A DNA stretch of 64,000 bases from Bacteroides muris (ex Afrizal et al. 2022) (GCF_004793475.1 NZ_SRYZ01000013.1:1-64000), one strand, 5' to 3'. Positions 43,090 to 52,571 are shown, counted from the stretch's first letter. Numbers and translations: made by a program. The notes: a model not told the origin generated them from the letters alone.

Positions 43090-46000
43090 TGGATTGTGAA
43101 GTAAAGGAATATTTTAGTATATTGCTGGAAGCTTGTCGCGGTGAGGAAATCTCCTTGGACGTGGCCTATCGGCAATTGCGCGAGTTGTTGGAGCGTTTGT
43201 GCCGTACACAGATGCCTGACAGCAGTTTGCAGATGACAGACCTTTCTGCACGTATCAGTTTCGTGGCTTCGAAGGCTGGGCTTTCCACCGTGGAGCAAAA
43301 TCGTCTGCATACTTTCCGGCTGACTTCCAATGCTATCCTGAACCGCCAGGCAGAGCCGCAACGTGAACAATTGCTGCGTGATGCCAAAACGTTGGCATTC
43401 TTTGTAAAGCGCTTGACGGGGGAGGAGATACCTGCGGATCTCTATCGCCTGTTACCCCGTGCGGATGCCACCTATATAGTGGCGCCGCCCGCCAAAGAGC
43501 GGATAAAGCGCATGCGTGTCTGTTTTCAGTATGCCGATGATACCTGTTTGTATGTATTACCTGTAGATACTGTGGCCGATGAGCCGTTGCGTGTCCGTTA
43601 CAATGTACCTCAAATTAATGAAGAGTTTGCAGAAACCTGCCGGATTCTGTGGCGGCATGCCCAGATCAATCTGCTGGATGTTGCGGTGGACGAAGCCGGC
43701 ATACTCACTCCTTCCTTTATTATACTTGAGCCCGATTACTTGATAGACATCAGTTCGCTTGCCGAATGTTTCAAGGATTATGGGCATCATCCGGCTAACT
43801 ATATCCTGGCGCGGCTCCAGTCGCCGGACAATACCCGTCCGTTACTGTTGGGTAATATTGCCAACCTTTTTCTGGACGAATGGATTCATGCCAAGGAGGT
43901 ACCCGATTATCTGGCATGCATGAAGAAGGCCTTCCGTTCTTACCCTATCGAACTGGCAGCATGTGGCGACCTGCGCGACCGGGAGAAAGAAGCTGAATTC
44001 TTTTCTGATTGCAAGCGCCATTTCGACAATATCTGTCAGACAGTGACAGAAACATTCCGTGCATCCGGCTATGAGCTCGATAGGACTGATGCCGTGCTGG
44101 AACCCTCTTACATTTGTGAAGCATTGGGCTTGCAAGGGCGTCTGGACTATATGCAGCGGGATATGACCTCGTTCATTGAAATGAAGTCAGGCAAGGCGGA
44201 CGAGTATTCCATTCGGGGCAAGGTGGAGCCTAAAGAAAATAATAAGGTGCAGATGTTGCTCTATCAGGCTGTGTTGGAGTATTCTATGGGAATGGACCAC
44301 CGGTGTGTAAAGGCTTATCTGCTCTATACCCGTTATCCGTTGCTCTATCCGGCGCGTCCTTCGTGGGCAATGGTGCGCCGCGTGATGGATGTGCGTAACC
44401 GGATTGTAGCCAATGAATATGGCATCCAGTTACGGAATAGCCCGCAGTATACGGCAGAGCGCCTGAAAGACATTCGTCCGGACACCTTGAACGAGCGTGG
44501 TTTGGACAATACCTTGTGGAAACGTTTCCTTTATCCCTCTATCGATGCTGTAGCACAACGCATTTGTTCTCTTTCGTCGTTAGAGCAAAGTTATTTCTAT
44601 ACGCTCTATAACTTTATAACTAAGGAACTCTATACCTCCAAATCTGGAGATGTAGATTATGAAGGACGTACCGGTGCTGCCGCCCTCTGGCTTTCCACTC
44701 TGGCTGAGAAATGTGAGGCAGGTGAAATTCTGTACGATTTGACTATTTGCGAGAATCATGCGGCAGATGCGCATAAGCCGTATTTGTCACTCAGAACGAA
44801 GCAAACTGTTGTTTCCCGGCAGGAGCGGGTTCTTCCCAATTTCCGTCAGGGTGATGCGGTGGTTCTTTATGAACGGAATAAGGATACCGACAACGTTACC
44901 AACAAGATGGTGTTTAAAGGCAATATAGAGCGCATATCCGATGACGAAGTTTGCATCCGTCTTCGTGCCACGCAGCAGAATGCGGGGGTATTGCCTGCTG
45001 CTAGTCTCTATGCCATAGAGCACGACTATATGGACACCTCCTTCCGTAGCATGTATCTGGGACTTTCCGCTTTTCTTTCTGCCACCCAAAGACGGCGTGA
45101 CTTGTTGTTGGGGCAGCGCCCTCCCGAATTCGATGCTTCTTTGGATGCCAGTATTGCGACCGCTCCGGATGATTTTTCGCGGATTACTTTGAAAGCGCAG
45201 GCTGCCCGCGACTATTTCCTTTTAATTGGTCCTCCGGGTACCGGCAAGACTTCCCGTGCGTTGCGGGGCATGGTAGAAGCCTTTTACCGGGAGGGGAAAC
45301 AGATTCTGCTGCTTTCGTATACCAATCGCGCCGTAGACGAAATCAGTAAGGCGCTGGCTTCCATTGAGCCGGAAATATACTTTATCCGTCTAGGCAGTGA
45401 GTTGTCTTGCGACGAGTCATTCCGTCCGTATCTGATTGAGAATGTGCTGGAATCTTGTGCCACTCGGCGGCAGGTGCAGGAGCGCATTGCCCGTTGCCGT
45501 GTTTTTGTCGGTACGGTTGCCACGCTTTCTTCCAAGACCGAGCTTTTTCGGTTGAAGACTTTTGATGTAGCGATTGTGGATGAGGCTACCCAAATTTTGG
45601 AACCACAACTGCTGGGGGTGCTCTGTACCCGCAATCCCGCAGGTGCGGATGCCATTGGCAAATTTATTTTGATAGGTGACCATAAGCAGCTGCCTGCAGT
45701 GGTCTTGCAGTCGTCCCAACAGTCGGAAGTGTGTGACGAAGCATTGCAGGCCATCGGATTGTATAATTTGAAAGATTCCCTTTTCGAACGCCTTTATAGA
45801 AACCTGTCCAGAGAGGGTGTCAATCGCCAGGCATCAACCTCTCGTTCTTCATCCCTTATCCCTCATCCCTCTTATGACATGCTCTGCCGTCAGGGGCGCA
45901 TGAATATCGAAGTAGCTTTGTTTCCTAACCAGGCTTTTTATGGTGGTCTGCTGGAGCCGGTTGGTCTGCCACACCAGCAGGGCGAGCTGAGCCTTGCTCC

Positions 46001-46517
46001 TGAGTTGTGTGATTGTGAATTTGCCGATTTGTTGACTCGTCGTGTCGCTTTTCTGCCTTCCGCAGTCGAACCGCCGGCACAGTCGGCCAAGATGAACCAT
46101 TCGGAGGCGCGGATTGTGGCACGGTTGGCAGCGGCCATCTACCGGCAGTATGCTGCTGTTTCCGGTTTCAATCCGGCTGTCACTTTAGGTGTAATTACTC
46201 CTTATCGCAGTCAGATAGCCTTGATTAAGAAAGAGATTGCCACTTTGGGTATTGCTCCTTTGGAGGATATATTGGTAGACACCGTGGAACGCTTCCAAGG
46301 TAGCGAACGGGATGTCATTATCTACTCTTTCTGTGTGAATCGGGCCTATCAGTTGAAGTTTCTGGCAAATATGACGGAGGAAAACGGTACTTGGATTGAC
46401 CGGAAATTGAATGTTGCCCTTACTCGTGCCCGTAAGCAGATGTTTATGACAGGAGTGCCGCAACTATTGAAACTTAATCCTATTTATGCCGAGCTTTTGT
46501 CGGTAGTTTGTCATTGA
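43086..46517 (+). CDS. Dna2-like PD-(D/E)XK nuclease and superfamily 1 helicase
   Basis: 1143 residues. Residues about 350-400 hold a Cas4/Dna2-type nuclease core: GRLDYMQRDMTSFIEMKSGK (Asp, then Glu-x-Lys) followed by KVQMLLYQAVLEY. The C-terminal half is an Upf1/Dna2-type helicase: Walker A LIGPPGTGKTSRAL near residue 713, Walker B VDEATQILEP near 830, GDHKQLPAVV, and the late motifs DTVERFQGSERDVIIYS and LNVALTRARKQ. It probably processes DNA ends or replication intermediates. At residues about 916-932 a segment ASTSRSSSLIPHPS interrupts the conserved part before YDMLCRQGRMN; it is encoded by the same TCCCTCATCCC-type repeat seen elsewhere, inserted in frame. Translationally coupled to tatC. 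Confidence 0.85.
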   Translation: MMDCEVKEYFSILLEACRGEEISLDVAYRQLRELLERLCRTQMPDSSLQMTDLSARISFVASKAGLSTVEQNRLHTFRLTSNAILNRQAEPQREQLLRDAKTLAFFVKRLTGEEIPADLYRLLPRADATYIVAPPAKERIKRMRVCFQYADDTCLYVLPVDTVADEPLRVRYNVPQINEEFAETCRILWRHAQINLLDVAVDEAGILTPSFIILEPDYLIDISSLAECFKDYGHHPANYILARLQSPDNTRPLLLGNIANLFLDEWIHAKEVPDYLACMKKAFRSYPIELAACGDLRDREKEAEFFSDCKRHFDNICQTVTETFRASGYELDRTDAVLEPSYICEALGLQGRLDYMQRDMTSFIEMKSGKADEYSIRGKVEPKENNKVQMLLYQAVLEYSMGMDHRCVKAYLLYTRYPLLYPARPSWAMVRRVMDVRNRIVANEYGIQLRNSPQYTAERLKDIRPDTLNERGLDNTLWKRFLYPSIDAVAQRICSLSSLEQSYFYTLYNFITKELYTSKSGDVDYEGRTGAAALWLSTLAEKCEAGEILYDLTICENHAADAHKPYLSLRTKQTVVSRQERVLPNFRQGDAVVLYERNKDTDNVTNKMVFKGNIERISDDEVCIRLRATQQNAGVLPAASLYAIEHDYMDTSFRSMYLGLSAFLSATQRRRDLLLGQRPPEFDASLDASIATAPDDFSRITLKAQAARDYFLLIGPPGTGKTSRALRGMVEAFYREGKQILLLSYTNRAVDEISKALASIEPEIYFIRLGSELSCDESFRPYLIENVLESCATRRQVQERIARCRVFVGTVATLSSKTELFRLKTFDVAIVDEATQILEPQLLGVLCTRNPAGADAIGKFILIGDHKQLPAVVLQSSQQSEVCDEALQAIGLYNLKDSLFERLYRNLSREGVNRQASTSRSSSLIPHPSYDMLCRQGRMNIEVALFPNQAFYGGLLEPVGLPHQQGELSLAPELCDCEFADLLTRRVAFLPSAVEPPAQSAKMNHSEARIVARLAAAIYRQYAAVSGFNPAVTLGVITPYRSQIALIKKEIATLGIAPLEDILVDTVERFQGSERDVIIYSFCVNRAYQLKFLANMTEENGTWIDRKLNVALTRARKQMFMTGVPQLLKLNPIYAELLSVVCH

Positions 46518-46597
46518 CAACTGCGCTATTTAGTAAATTTTAAATATTTTCAGCTTCTTTATATAGTTTATTAATAACGCTGTGTGAGATAAACCAT

Positions 46598-46679
46598 TAT
46601 CTTTGCATCACGTTTTTTTCATAGAGATTTAGATTTAAGGTTAGAAGAATTGTGGAAGTCGTGAGACTTCCCTTTTTTT
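46598..46679 (+). ncRNA. Possible small RNA with own -7 box and terminator
   Basis: TATCTTTG (46598-46605) is followed about 48 bases later by a terminator: 7-bp stem GGAAGTC/GACTTCC (46654-46671) with loop GTGA and seven T (46673-46679). A transcript from about 46612 would be near 68 bases and has no open frame. No good -33 is seen, so it could instead be the terminator of the helicase gene, 137 bases after its stop. No known RNA family is recognised. Confidence 0.4.
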
Positions 46680-46735
46680 CATCTTAAATTGTGTTCCATT
46701 TACAGTTTTTTGTTTTTGACTGTAATTGAACGAAG

Positions 46736-46806
46736 AAAAGCCATTTCGTGAGAAAAGGCTTTTTTTGTGCGGAGTTTGCAAGGCATGTAATGCACTTTGC
46801 AAACTC
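46736..46806. terminator. Terminators between convergent helicase and MFS genes
   Basis: Two stems: AAAAGCC/GGCTTTT (46736-46763) with T-run to 46766 on the plus strand, and GAGTTTGCAA/TTGCAAACTC (46772-46806) with an inner GCAT/ATGC pair. The second lies 35 bases after the MFS stop on the minus strand and could end that operon. Confidence 0.7.
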
Positions 46807-46841
46807 TGCATGGCTCTGAATATCTATAAAAAGACTTCTGA

Positions 46842-48332
46842 TTAGTCCACTATAATCGGTTTGTACCTCGGAACCAGTGCCTTCATGATGCACCAGCCTA
46901 TCAGGTAGGACACTGCACACACACAGAAGATGATGAAGTATCCGGCAGGTTTGCCCTGGAATCCAAGAAATACCATTTGTGTCTTGTCGGCATAGTCGAA
47001 CAGCAAACCGGAACTCATGTTAATGAGGAATGAGCTGATGCCGCCTGCCATACCTCCGATTCCCACAATGGTGGCAATTGTGCTCTTGGGAAACATATCA
47101 CCTACTACAGAATAGATATTGGCCGACCAAGACTGATGGGCCGCGCCTGCAATACCTATGATGATAATCGGGAACCAATAGGCTTGTTCGCCGAATACCT
47201 CCTTATTGCCCAATGGTTGTGCAAACAATGCCAATAGTGGGAACAGTGCGAAGATGAACATGGCCTGCATGCGTGCGGCATAGGGGTTCTTGCCAGTCTT
47301 GTTAATAATGATGGTGGGCAGTTTCCCGCCATAGATGGACAGCATTGTGATGGCATAGAGCATGAAGATAAGCATCTGTGCTGTGGGAGTATCTGAGGAG
47401 AATCCGTAAACGTCCGAGATGTATGCGGGTGCCCAGAAGAGGAAGAACCACCATACACCGTCCGTCATGAACTTGCCGAAAAATACAGCCCAAGTCTGCG
47501 GATATTTGAAACATTGCAGGAAAGAAATGCTTTTTTCGTCGTTGGTTGCCGGAGTAGCTGTTTTTTTATCCTCCTCGTTGTCTTTGTCTTGTTCTATATA
47601 CGTCAGTTCAGCAGCGTTTACGTGTGGATTTTCATCAGGCTTCTTATACATGAACATCCACAGTCCCATCCAGATGAAACCCAATCCGCCGATAACAATA
47701 AAAGCCATTTCCCAGCCGTTGCCCACGCCCATGCGTTGGAAGTAGCGGGCCAGGGTAGGGATACACAATGGGGCTATCAGTGCTCCGATAGTAGAGCCGG
47801 CATTGAAGATGGAAGTGGAGAAGGCGCGGTCTTTTTTGGGAAAATATTCGGCTGTCACCTTGATGGCGGCAGGAAAGTTTCCTGCTTCACCAATGCCCAG
47901 TATGATACGGGTGGCAATGAAGTAATAAACGCTGGTGATGGCTATGGTAGAGGCCAATGCACCGGTAGCGCTAATCATGTTGGCGGCATTTTCAATGCCG
48001 AGGGTTATTTCTGTGGCAAGTCCGCAGAGGGCGTGCATACAAGCGCCGATAGACCATACGGCAATGGCCCATAAATATCCTTTCTTCGTTCCCATCCAGT
48101 CGATGAAACGTCCGGCAAACAGGTTGCCTAAGGCATAGACGATGGAAAAGATAGCCGTGATGTAGCCGTAGTGTGTATCAGTCCAGTGGAATTCGGGGGA
48201 GATGAAATCTTTCCAGGTCAATGAAAGAACCTGGCGGTCGAGGTAGTTGACGGTTGTCGCGAAGAATAGCATGGCGCAGATAATCCAGCGGTAATTGGTC
48301 ATCCGCCCCGTAGTGTTTTGAAATGTACTCAT
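46842..48332 (-). CDS. MFS transporter, anion:cation symporter family (hexuronate type)
   Basis: 496 residues from the ATG at 48332 (MSTFQNTTGRMTNYRWII); the frame extends upstream to 48431, but this part is the terminator of kduI. Twelve membrane helices. The ACS family marks are clear: MLFFATTVNYLDRQVLS in helix 1 and GRFIDWMGTKKGYLWAIAVW in the loop 2-3. Homologues with this layout (ExuT-type) carry galacturonate/glucuronate with protons. A charged cytosolic loop (about residues 235-275) is longer than usual. As the last gene of a unit with kduI and EIIC it supports uronate uptake. Confidence 0.88.
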   Translation of the reverse strand: MSTFQNTTGRMTNYRWIICAMLFFATTVNYLDRQVLSLTWKDFISPEFHWTDTHYGYITAIFSIVYALGNLFAGRFIDWMGTKKGYLWAIAVWSIGACMHALCGLATEITLGIENAANMISATGALASTIAITSVYYFIATRIILGIGEAGNFPAAIKVTAEYFPKKDRAFSTSIFNAGSTIGALIAPLCIPTLARYFQRMGVGNGWEMAFIVIGGLGFIWMGLWMFMYKKPDENPHVNAAELTYIEQDKDNEEDKKTATPATNDEKSISFLQCFKYPQTWAVFFGKFMTDGVWWFFLFWAPAYISDVYGFSSDTPTAQMLIFMLYAITMLSIYGGKLPTIIINKTGKNPYAARMQAMFIFALFPLLALFAQPLGNKEVFGEQAYWFPIIIIGIAGAAHQSWSANIYSVVGDMFPKSTIATIVGIGGMAGGISSFLINMSSGLLFDYADKTQMVFLGFQGKPAGYFIIFCVCAVSYLIGWCIMKALVPRYKPIIVD

Positions 48333-48423
48333 GATAATAGATTTATATTTTGATGCAAATGCAGGGGCTTGTGTGTTATTCGAGGTGTAATATCGGGTAA
48401 AAAGGATGTAGAAAATGACAAAA

Positions 48424-48450
48424 ATAGGCATGGACTTAGTCCATGCCTAT
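48424..48450 (-). terminator. Terminator after kduI
   Basis: Perfect 12-bp stem ATAGGCATGGAC/GTCCATGCCTAT with loop TTA; on the minus strand it is followed by a run of five T and TCATTTTC. It lies 18 bases after the kduI stop and may reduce read-through into the MFS gene. Confidence 0.8.
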
Positions 48451-48468
48451 CGGGTGTTACGGGCAACT

Positions 48469-49425
48469 TTATTTCATATCGTTGTATTTGATTTCGTCTT
48501 TGTCACTGTATTTCAGGTTTTCACCGCCCATACCCCAGATGAAAGTATAGTTGCTGGTTCCGGCAGCAGCGTGGATAGACCATTCGGGAGAAGTGATGGC
48601 TTGTTCGTTGTGCAGCCATATCAGACGTTCTTCCTGCGGTTCGCCCATCAGGTGACAGATAGCGTTGCCGGGTTTCAGGTTAAAGTAGTAGTAAGCTTCC
48701 ATGCGGCGAGTGTGCGTGTGGGCAGGCATGGTATTCCATACGGAGCCGGGAGCCAGTTCCGTGAGTCCCATCTGCAACTGGTTGGTACCACCGTCTTTCA
48801 CTCTTTCCAATACATCTTTCACAATCAGCTGATTTACGATGCGGTCGTTGCTGTCCTCCATTTTTCCATAATGGTCGGAGATACCCAGTGCATATTTCTT
48901 GGGGTTGGCTTTCTGAAGCTTGGCATCGGTCGTAATCAGCTGGGTGACGTAGGGCTTGTAGGCCGGAGCCGAGTTGATGTAAAACTTGGCAGGATTGGTG
49001 GCGTCGTTGCTCTTGAAGGTTACTTCCTTATTTCCGCAGCCTACGTAAAGGGCTTCCTTATATTTCATGGGATATTCCTTACCGTCTACGGTTACTACTC
49101 CGTCACCGCCGGTATTGATGACACCCAGTTCGCGACGTTCGAGGAAGTAAGTGATTTCCGGACCCAGTTCACGGAACACTTCCAACTTCAATGTCTTGTT
49201 CACCGGCATAGCGCCACCGTAAATCAATCGGTCGTAGAGGGTGTAGGTTACGTTGATTTCATCCGGAGCCATCACTTTGTCCATCATGAATCTGCTGCGC
49301 AGCAGTTCCGTGTCATAATGCTTCACGTCCTGCGGATGGCAGGCGGTCTGCACTTTGTAATTCACTTGGGCATTGGCTGCCATGGCAGCTGCTCCCATCA
49401 TAAATGCAAGTACTAACTTTTTCAT
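48469..49425 (-). CDS. kduI: 5-keto-4-deoxyuronate isomerase with a signal peptide
   Basis: 318 residues. After a clear signal peptide ([20 protein letters not shown]) the chain is a standard two-cupin KduI of about 290 residues: the metal site in [18 protein letters not shown] (His-x-His and Glu) with a further histidine in [18 protein letters not shown]. The enzyme turns 5-keto-4-deoxyuronate from pectin or glycosaminoglycan unsaturated uronates into 3-deoxy-D-glycero-2,5-hexodiulosonate. KduI is normally cytosolic; the leader here predicts a periplasmic location. Downstream of the PTS permease (28-base gap), upstream of the uronate MFS carrier. Confidence 0.9.
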   Translation of the reverse strand: MKKLVLAFMMGAAAMAANAQVNYKVQTACHPQDVKHYDTELLRSRFMMDKVMAPDEINVTYTLYDRLIYGGAMPVNKTLKLEVFRELGPEITYFLERRELGVINTGGDGVVTVDGKEYPMKYKEALYVGCGNKEVTFKSNDATNPAKFYINSAPAYKPYVTQLITTDAKLQKANPKKYALGISDHYGKMEDSNDRIVNQLIVKDVLERVKDGGTNQLQMGLTELAPGSVWNTMPAHTHTRRMEAYYYFNLKPGNAICHLMGEPQEERLIWLHNEQAITSPEWSIHAAAGTSNYTFIWGMGGENLKYSDKDEIKYNDMK

Positions 49426-49453
49426 AATTGCGTTACTATTTAATTTTTAACTT

Positions 49454-50845
49454 TTAATTTTTGATTGATTTCTGGTATTTGATGATAGCACGACGGTTCA
49501 TAATCATCAGGAACAATGTGCATAATGCAAGGATACCGGAACCTATCCATTTCAGCGAGTAGGTCAGGTGGAAAATGACCCAAGCAAAGGGGCTGGATGC
49601 GAAATCCAGTGCACCGCCTTCAAAGCCGGCAGGAATATTTACGGCAGCATCTTGTGTCTTTTCGTATACATCGTGGGCTGCTTGTGTGAAATAGGGGGCG
49701 AGGTTTGTTACGAAATAAAGGCCGATGGTCAGTACAACCAGTCCGATGATGAACGTCTTTATTACATTCCCTTTCGTGATGGGCAGTACTAACGGGAAGA
49801 GATAGAACATTCCGGCCAGCGACGCCAAAGGCAGGAACTGGTTACCCGGCAGGATGACAGCCAACAGTATGGTTACGGGAATCAGCAGCAGGGAAACTAC
49901 CAGCGTTGCAGGATGGCCGATAACCAATGCGGGACTCATACCGATGTTCAGACCGACAGCACCTTTGAATTTCTTGGCAATCAGTTCGCGGGTAGCATCG
50001 GAGATAGGCTTCAAGCCTTCGATGAACAAAGCGGTGATACGCGGAATCAGTTCCATCACGGCGCCCATCTTGATACCCAAACCTAATATATAAGGTATCT
50101 TGTCTACCAGTTCCTGACCGTTCTTGCAAGACAAGGCACCGATGCCGCAACCTACCAGAATTCCCAGGAACAAAGGCTCACCCAGCAGCCCGAATTTCTT
50201 CTTCATGCCTTCCGCATCGATGTTCAATTTGTCAAAACCGGGGATTTTGTCCAATGCTTTATTGATGACTACGGCAAATGGAACGAAACCTGCGCAGAAA
50301 GGCTGGGGAATGGAGATACCCTCCATCTTGTCGTAGAATCCCTGAAATTTGTCGGCGGTATAGTCGGCCATGATCAGGGTAATGATATAGCAGATGATAG
50401 CGGCGAAGAAGCCCCACCAGATATTGTCGCTGGCAAAATAAACAACTGCGCCGATAAATGCGAAATGCCAGTAGTTCCAAAGGTCGATATTGACCGTACG
50501 GGTTGTTTTCGTTAATAACATCAGAAGATTTACTCCCAAACATACCGGAATGATGAATGCACCCACTGATGTATTATAGGCTACAGCTGCAGCCGCAGGC
50601 CATCCCATGTCGAATACTTTCAATTGAAGACCGTAAATTTCAACGACTTGGCTCAGAGCAGGACCGAGGCTGCTGGTCAACAACGCAGTGACTACTGACA
50701 GACCTACGAAGCCGACGCCTACCAACAGACCGCTCTTTAATGCCTTGCTGAACTTGATGCCGATGCATAATCCCAAAATTGTAAAGATTATAGGCATCAT
50801 CACTGCTGCTCCTAAGCCGATGATATAACCGAAAACTTGTTCCAT
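49454..50845 (-). CDS. PTS galactitol-family EIIC permease, orphan
   Basis: 463 residues from the ATG at 50845. About ten to twelve membrane helices in the GatC-type EIIC arrangement: LGAAVMMPIIFTILGLCIGI at the start, then AFIGAVVYFASDNIWWGFFA, KFGLLGEPLFLGILVGCGIG, FIEGLKPISDATRELI and GMSPALVIGHPATLVVSLLL. The family moves galactitol or related polyols with EIIA and EIIB partners, but neither partner, nor EI or HPr, is in the window, and Bacteroides are not known for complete PTS. It may work as a plain carrier, perhaps for a uronate product. First gene of the unit, behind a good promoter. Confidence 0.88.
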   Translation of the reverse strand: MEQVFGYIIGLGAAVMMPIIFTILGLCIGIKFSKALKSGLLVGVGFVGLSVVTALLTSSLGPALSQVVEIYGLQLKVFDMGWPAAAAVAYNTSVGAFIIPVCLGVNLLMLLTKTTRTVNIDLWNYWHFAFIGAVVYFASDNIWWGFFAAIICYIITLIMADYTADKFQGFYDKMEGISIPQPFCAGFVPFAVVINKALDKIPGFDKLNIDAEGMKKKFGLLGEPLFLGILVGCGIGALSCKNGQELVDKIPYILGLGIKMGAVMELIPRITALFIEGLKPISDATRELIAKKFKGAVGLNIGMSPALVIGHPATLVVSLLLIPVTILLAVILPGNQFLPLASLAGMFYLFPLVLPITKGNVIKTFIIGLVVLTIGLYFVTNLAPYFTQAAHDVYEKTQDAAVNIPAGFEGGALDFASSPFAWVIFHLTYSLKWIGSGILALCTLFLMIMNRRAIIKYQKSIKN

Positions 50846-50907
50846 TTTTTGTGATTTAATTAGATAATTGATAATGTTTTGCAATAGTATGAATTAAAAA
50901 ACGGGCT

Positions 50908-50938
50908 CAAAAATAAGACCTTTTCTCAATTAATCAAA
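50908..50938 (-). promoter_or_regulatory. Promoter of the EIIC-kduI-MFS unit
   Basis: On the minus strand TTTG (50935-50938), 19 bases, TATTTTTG (50908-50915). It leaves a leader of about 55 bases before ATG 50845. Confidence 0.75.
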
Positions 50939-51448
50939 CTTGAAAAGCATAATTATTAGTAAATGGAATGATTTCGGACGAAATTGGTCGTTATCGTGCA
51001 CAAAAATGCTCGTTTCCGTACACGAAAACCGGATAATACACCCTCTGCATTGAAAAGCATACGTCCGTTTAGAAAGAAAGCATTACTTTTGTTCTTGGAA
51101 ATGAAACCGGTCTTATGCCAAAAAATGAATGACGACATGAAGATGAATTTAATTTGTAAATTTATTATATCAGCATTTATGTCGATTACGAGAGTCGGGG
51201 GGGAGGAGGGAACTGACCCTCATGTACGTGCCTTTCTCTCCCGCCCACAGTGTGGGGATGCTTCAAGTGGAAAATGGGAATGACGCTGACGGAATATAGA
51301 AATGAAGGAATGAAAAACAACACATTCGGGTGGAGCTTATGGAAAACTCCATCCGATATTGATTTATGGGAAAAAGATTTAGAGGATTGATAGTTATATT
51401 GGTTATATTCTGAGAATTTAACTATATTAGCGCCCGAAAAGCATAAAT
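50939..51448. other. Divergent intergenic region without a gene
   Basis: No coding frame is convincing. Just upstream of the promoter, 50983-51033 has imperfect direct copies of CGT[GA]CACAAAAA/CGTACACGAAAA, which could be regulator sites for the uronate unit. Near 51196-51260 is a G-rich/C-rich stretch (CGGGGGGGAGGAGGG ... TCTCTCCCGCCC) of the same kind as the elements at 11826 and 18791. The rest shows nothing. Confidence 0.4.
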
Positions 51449-52018
51449 ATGGCGCTAAATCTGATAAAAAAGGATAAGTCTCGTTCTGTTGTAAGCATTA
51501 AGCTGGATGAGCAAGAGTTTCATAATATTTTTAAGGAATATTATGCGGCGCTTTGTTCCTTCGCGTTCCAATACATGGAGGATGCGGATATGTCAGCAGA
51601 TATAGTACAAGACGTATTTGCCAAGTTGTGGCAGATAAGAGACGATTTCTTTTATCTTCATCAGGTGAAAGCTTTTCTTTATACGGCCGTACGTAACCAT
51701 GCCTTGAACGAACTTGAGCATTCGAAGGTAGCTCATGAATACGAGCAAAAGATTATAGCCAAAAAGACAGATGCTTTTTTTCGTGATGCGATTGTGGAAG
51801 AAGAGACTTTCCGGATTCTGTCAGAAGCTATAGAGAAACTTCCTACCCAAATGAGAGCTATCATGCAGTTGGCTCTGGAAGGTAAAAAGAATGCAGAAAT
51901 AGCAGAGCGTCTCAATGTCTCTCCTGAAACGGTACATACTCTTAAAAAAGTGGCTTATAAAAAGCTCCGTGCATTCCTTACCGATTATTATTATTATTGC
52001 CTTCTGTTATTTATCTAA
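51449..52018 (+). CDS. ECF-type RNA polymerase sigma factor
   Basis: 189 residues. Region 2 reads FHNIFKEYYAALCSFAFQYM, then DADMSADIVQDVFAKLW, the pattern of Bacteroidota FecI-like sigma-70 factors; region 4 is LPTQMRAIMQLALEGKKNAE and IAERLNVSPETVHTLKKVA (helix-turn-helix). The C-terminus is a hydrophobic run (YYYYCLLLFI), common in this group. It is paired with a FecR-type gene 104 bases downstream. The usual SusC/SusD or TonB-receptor target genes are missing; the next gene is a metallophosphoesterase, so this pair seems separated from its original locus. Confidence 0.93.
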   Translation: MALNLIKKDKSRSVVSIKLDEQEFHNIFKEYYAALCSFAFQYMEDADMSADIVQDVFAKLWQIRDDFFYLHQVKAFLYTAVRNHALNELEHSKVAHEYEQKIIAKKTDAFFRDAIVEEETFRILSEAIEKLPTQMRAIMQLALEGKKNAEIAERLNVSPETVHTLKKVAYKKLRAFLTDYYYYCLLLFI

Positions 52019-52122
52019 AAGCACATTTTTTTCTATTTTTTCAAAAAAAAGTCTTTATCGATTCACCATGTTTTCATTTTGGCTTGTATTATCATTAAAG
52101 ATAGACTAAAACATGCCGGATT

Positions 52123-52494
52123 ATGATAAAAGAATACTTTCATATAGCTTATCTTATTTCCAGGCACCTATCCGGTGAAGTAACACCGGAAGAAAACCGT
52201 TTTTTGGATAAATGGCGCAAAGAGAGCAAAAGCCATGAGCAGCTTTGCCAAAAGATTTGTAGTGATGAACATTATGCACAGCACGAAATTCGTAAAATGG
52301 AGTTTGATTCGCAGGCTGGATGGAGAGGTGTCGAAGTACGTATCAAGAGGATGGAGCTCAGAAGGAGACATTTGAAACTGTTACGGTACGTTGCTCTTTT
52401 TATTGCACCGGTGCTGATATTGGTTTTTGCACTTCAGGATATTTCTGTACCCCATGTCATGGATGACAATCAATTTTTACTGTATTTATTCTAA
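52123..52494 (+). CDS. Shortened FecR-type anti-sigma factor
   Basis: 123 residues. The N-terminal part is the cytosolic sigma-binding domain of Bacteroidota FecR proteins (YLISRHLSGEVTPEENRFLDKW), then a basic stretch and one membrane helix (LKLLRYVALFIAPVLILVFAL). After the helix only about 20 residues follow (ISVPHVMDDNQFLLYLF), so the periplasmic FecR domain that receives the receptor signal is absent; normal members have more than 300 residues. The 3' end overlaps the likely start of the next gene's signal peptide. It may still bind the sigma factor but cannot sense a receptor in the usual way. Confidence 0.75.
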   Translation: MIKEYFHIAYLISRHLSGEVTPEENRFLDKWRKESKSHEQLCQKICSDEHYAQHEIRKMEFDSQAGWRGVEVRIKRMELRRRHLKLLRYVALFIAPVLILVFALQDISVPHVMDDNQFLLYLF

Positions 52495-52571
52495 CCTTCA
52501 TCAGTTCCGGCCTAAGTGCCGGAACTCTTGGTTTAGACGGTAAGAAGAAGGATAAGGAGAGGAAGGAGGAA

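Noticed and set aside
50984..51283. 99-residue frame in the gap before the ECF sigma gene
   Set aside because: It crosses the direct repeats and the GC-rich element, lacks a ribosome site and resembles no family.
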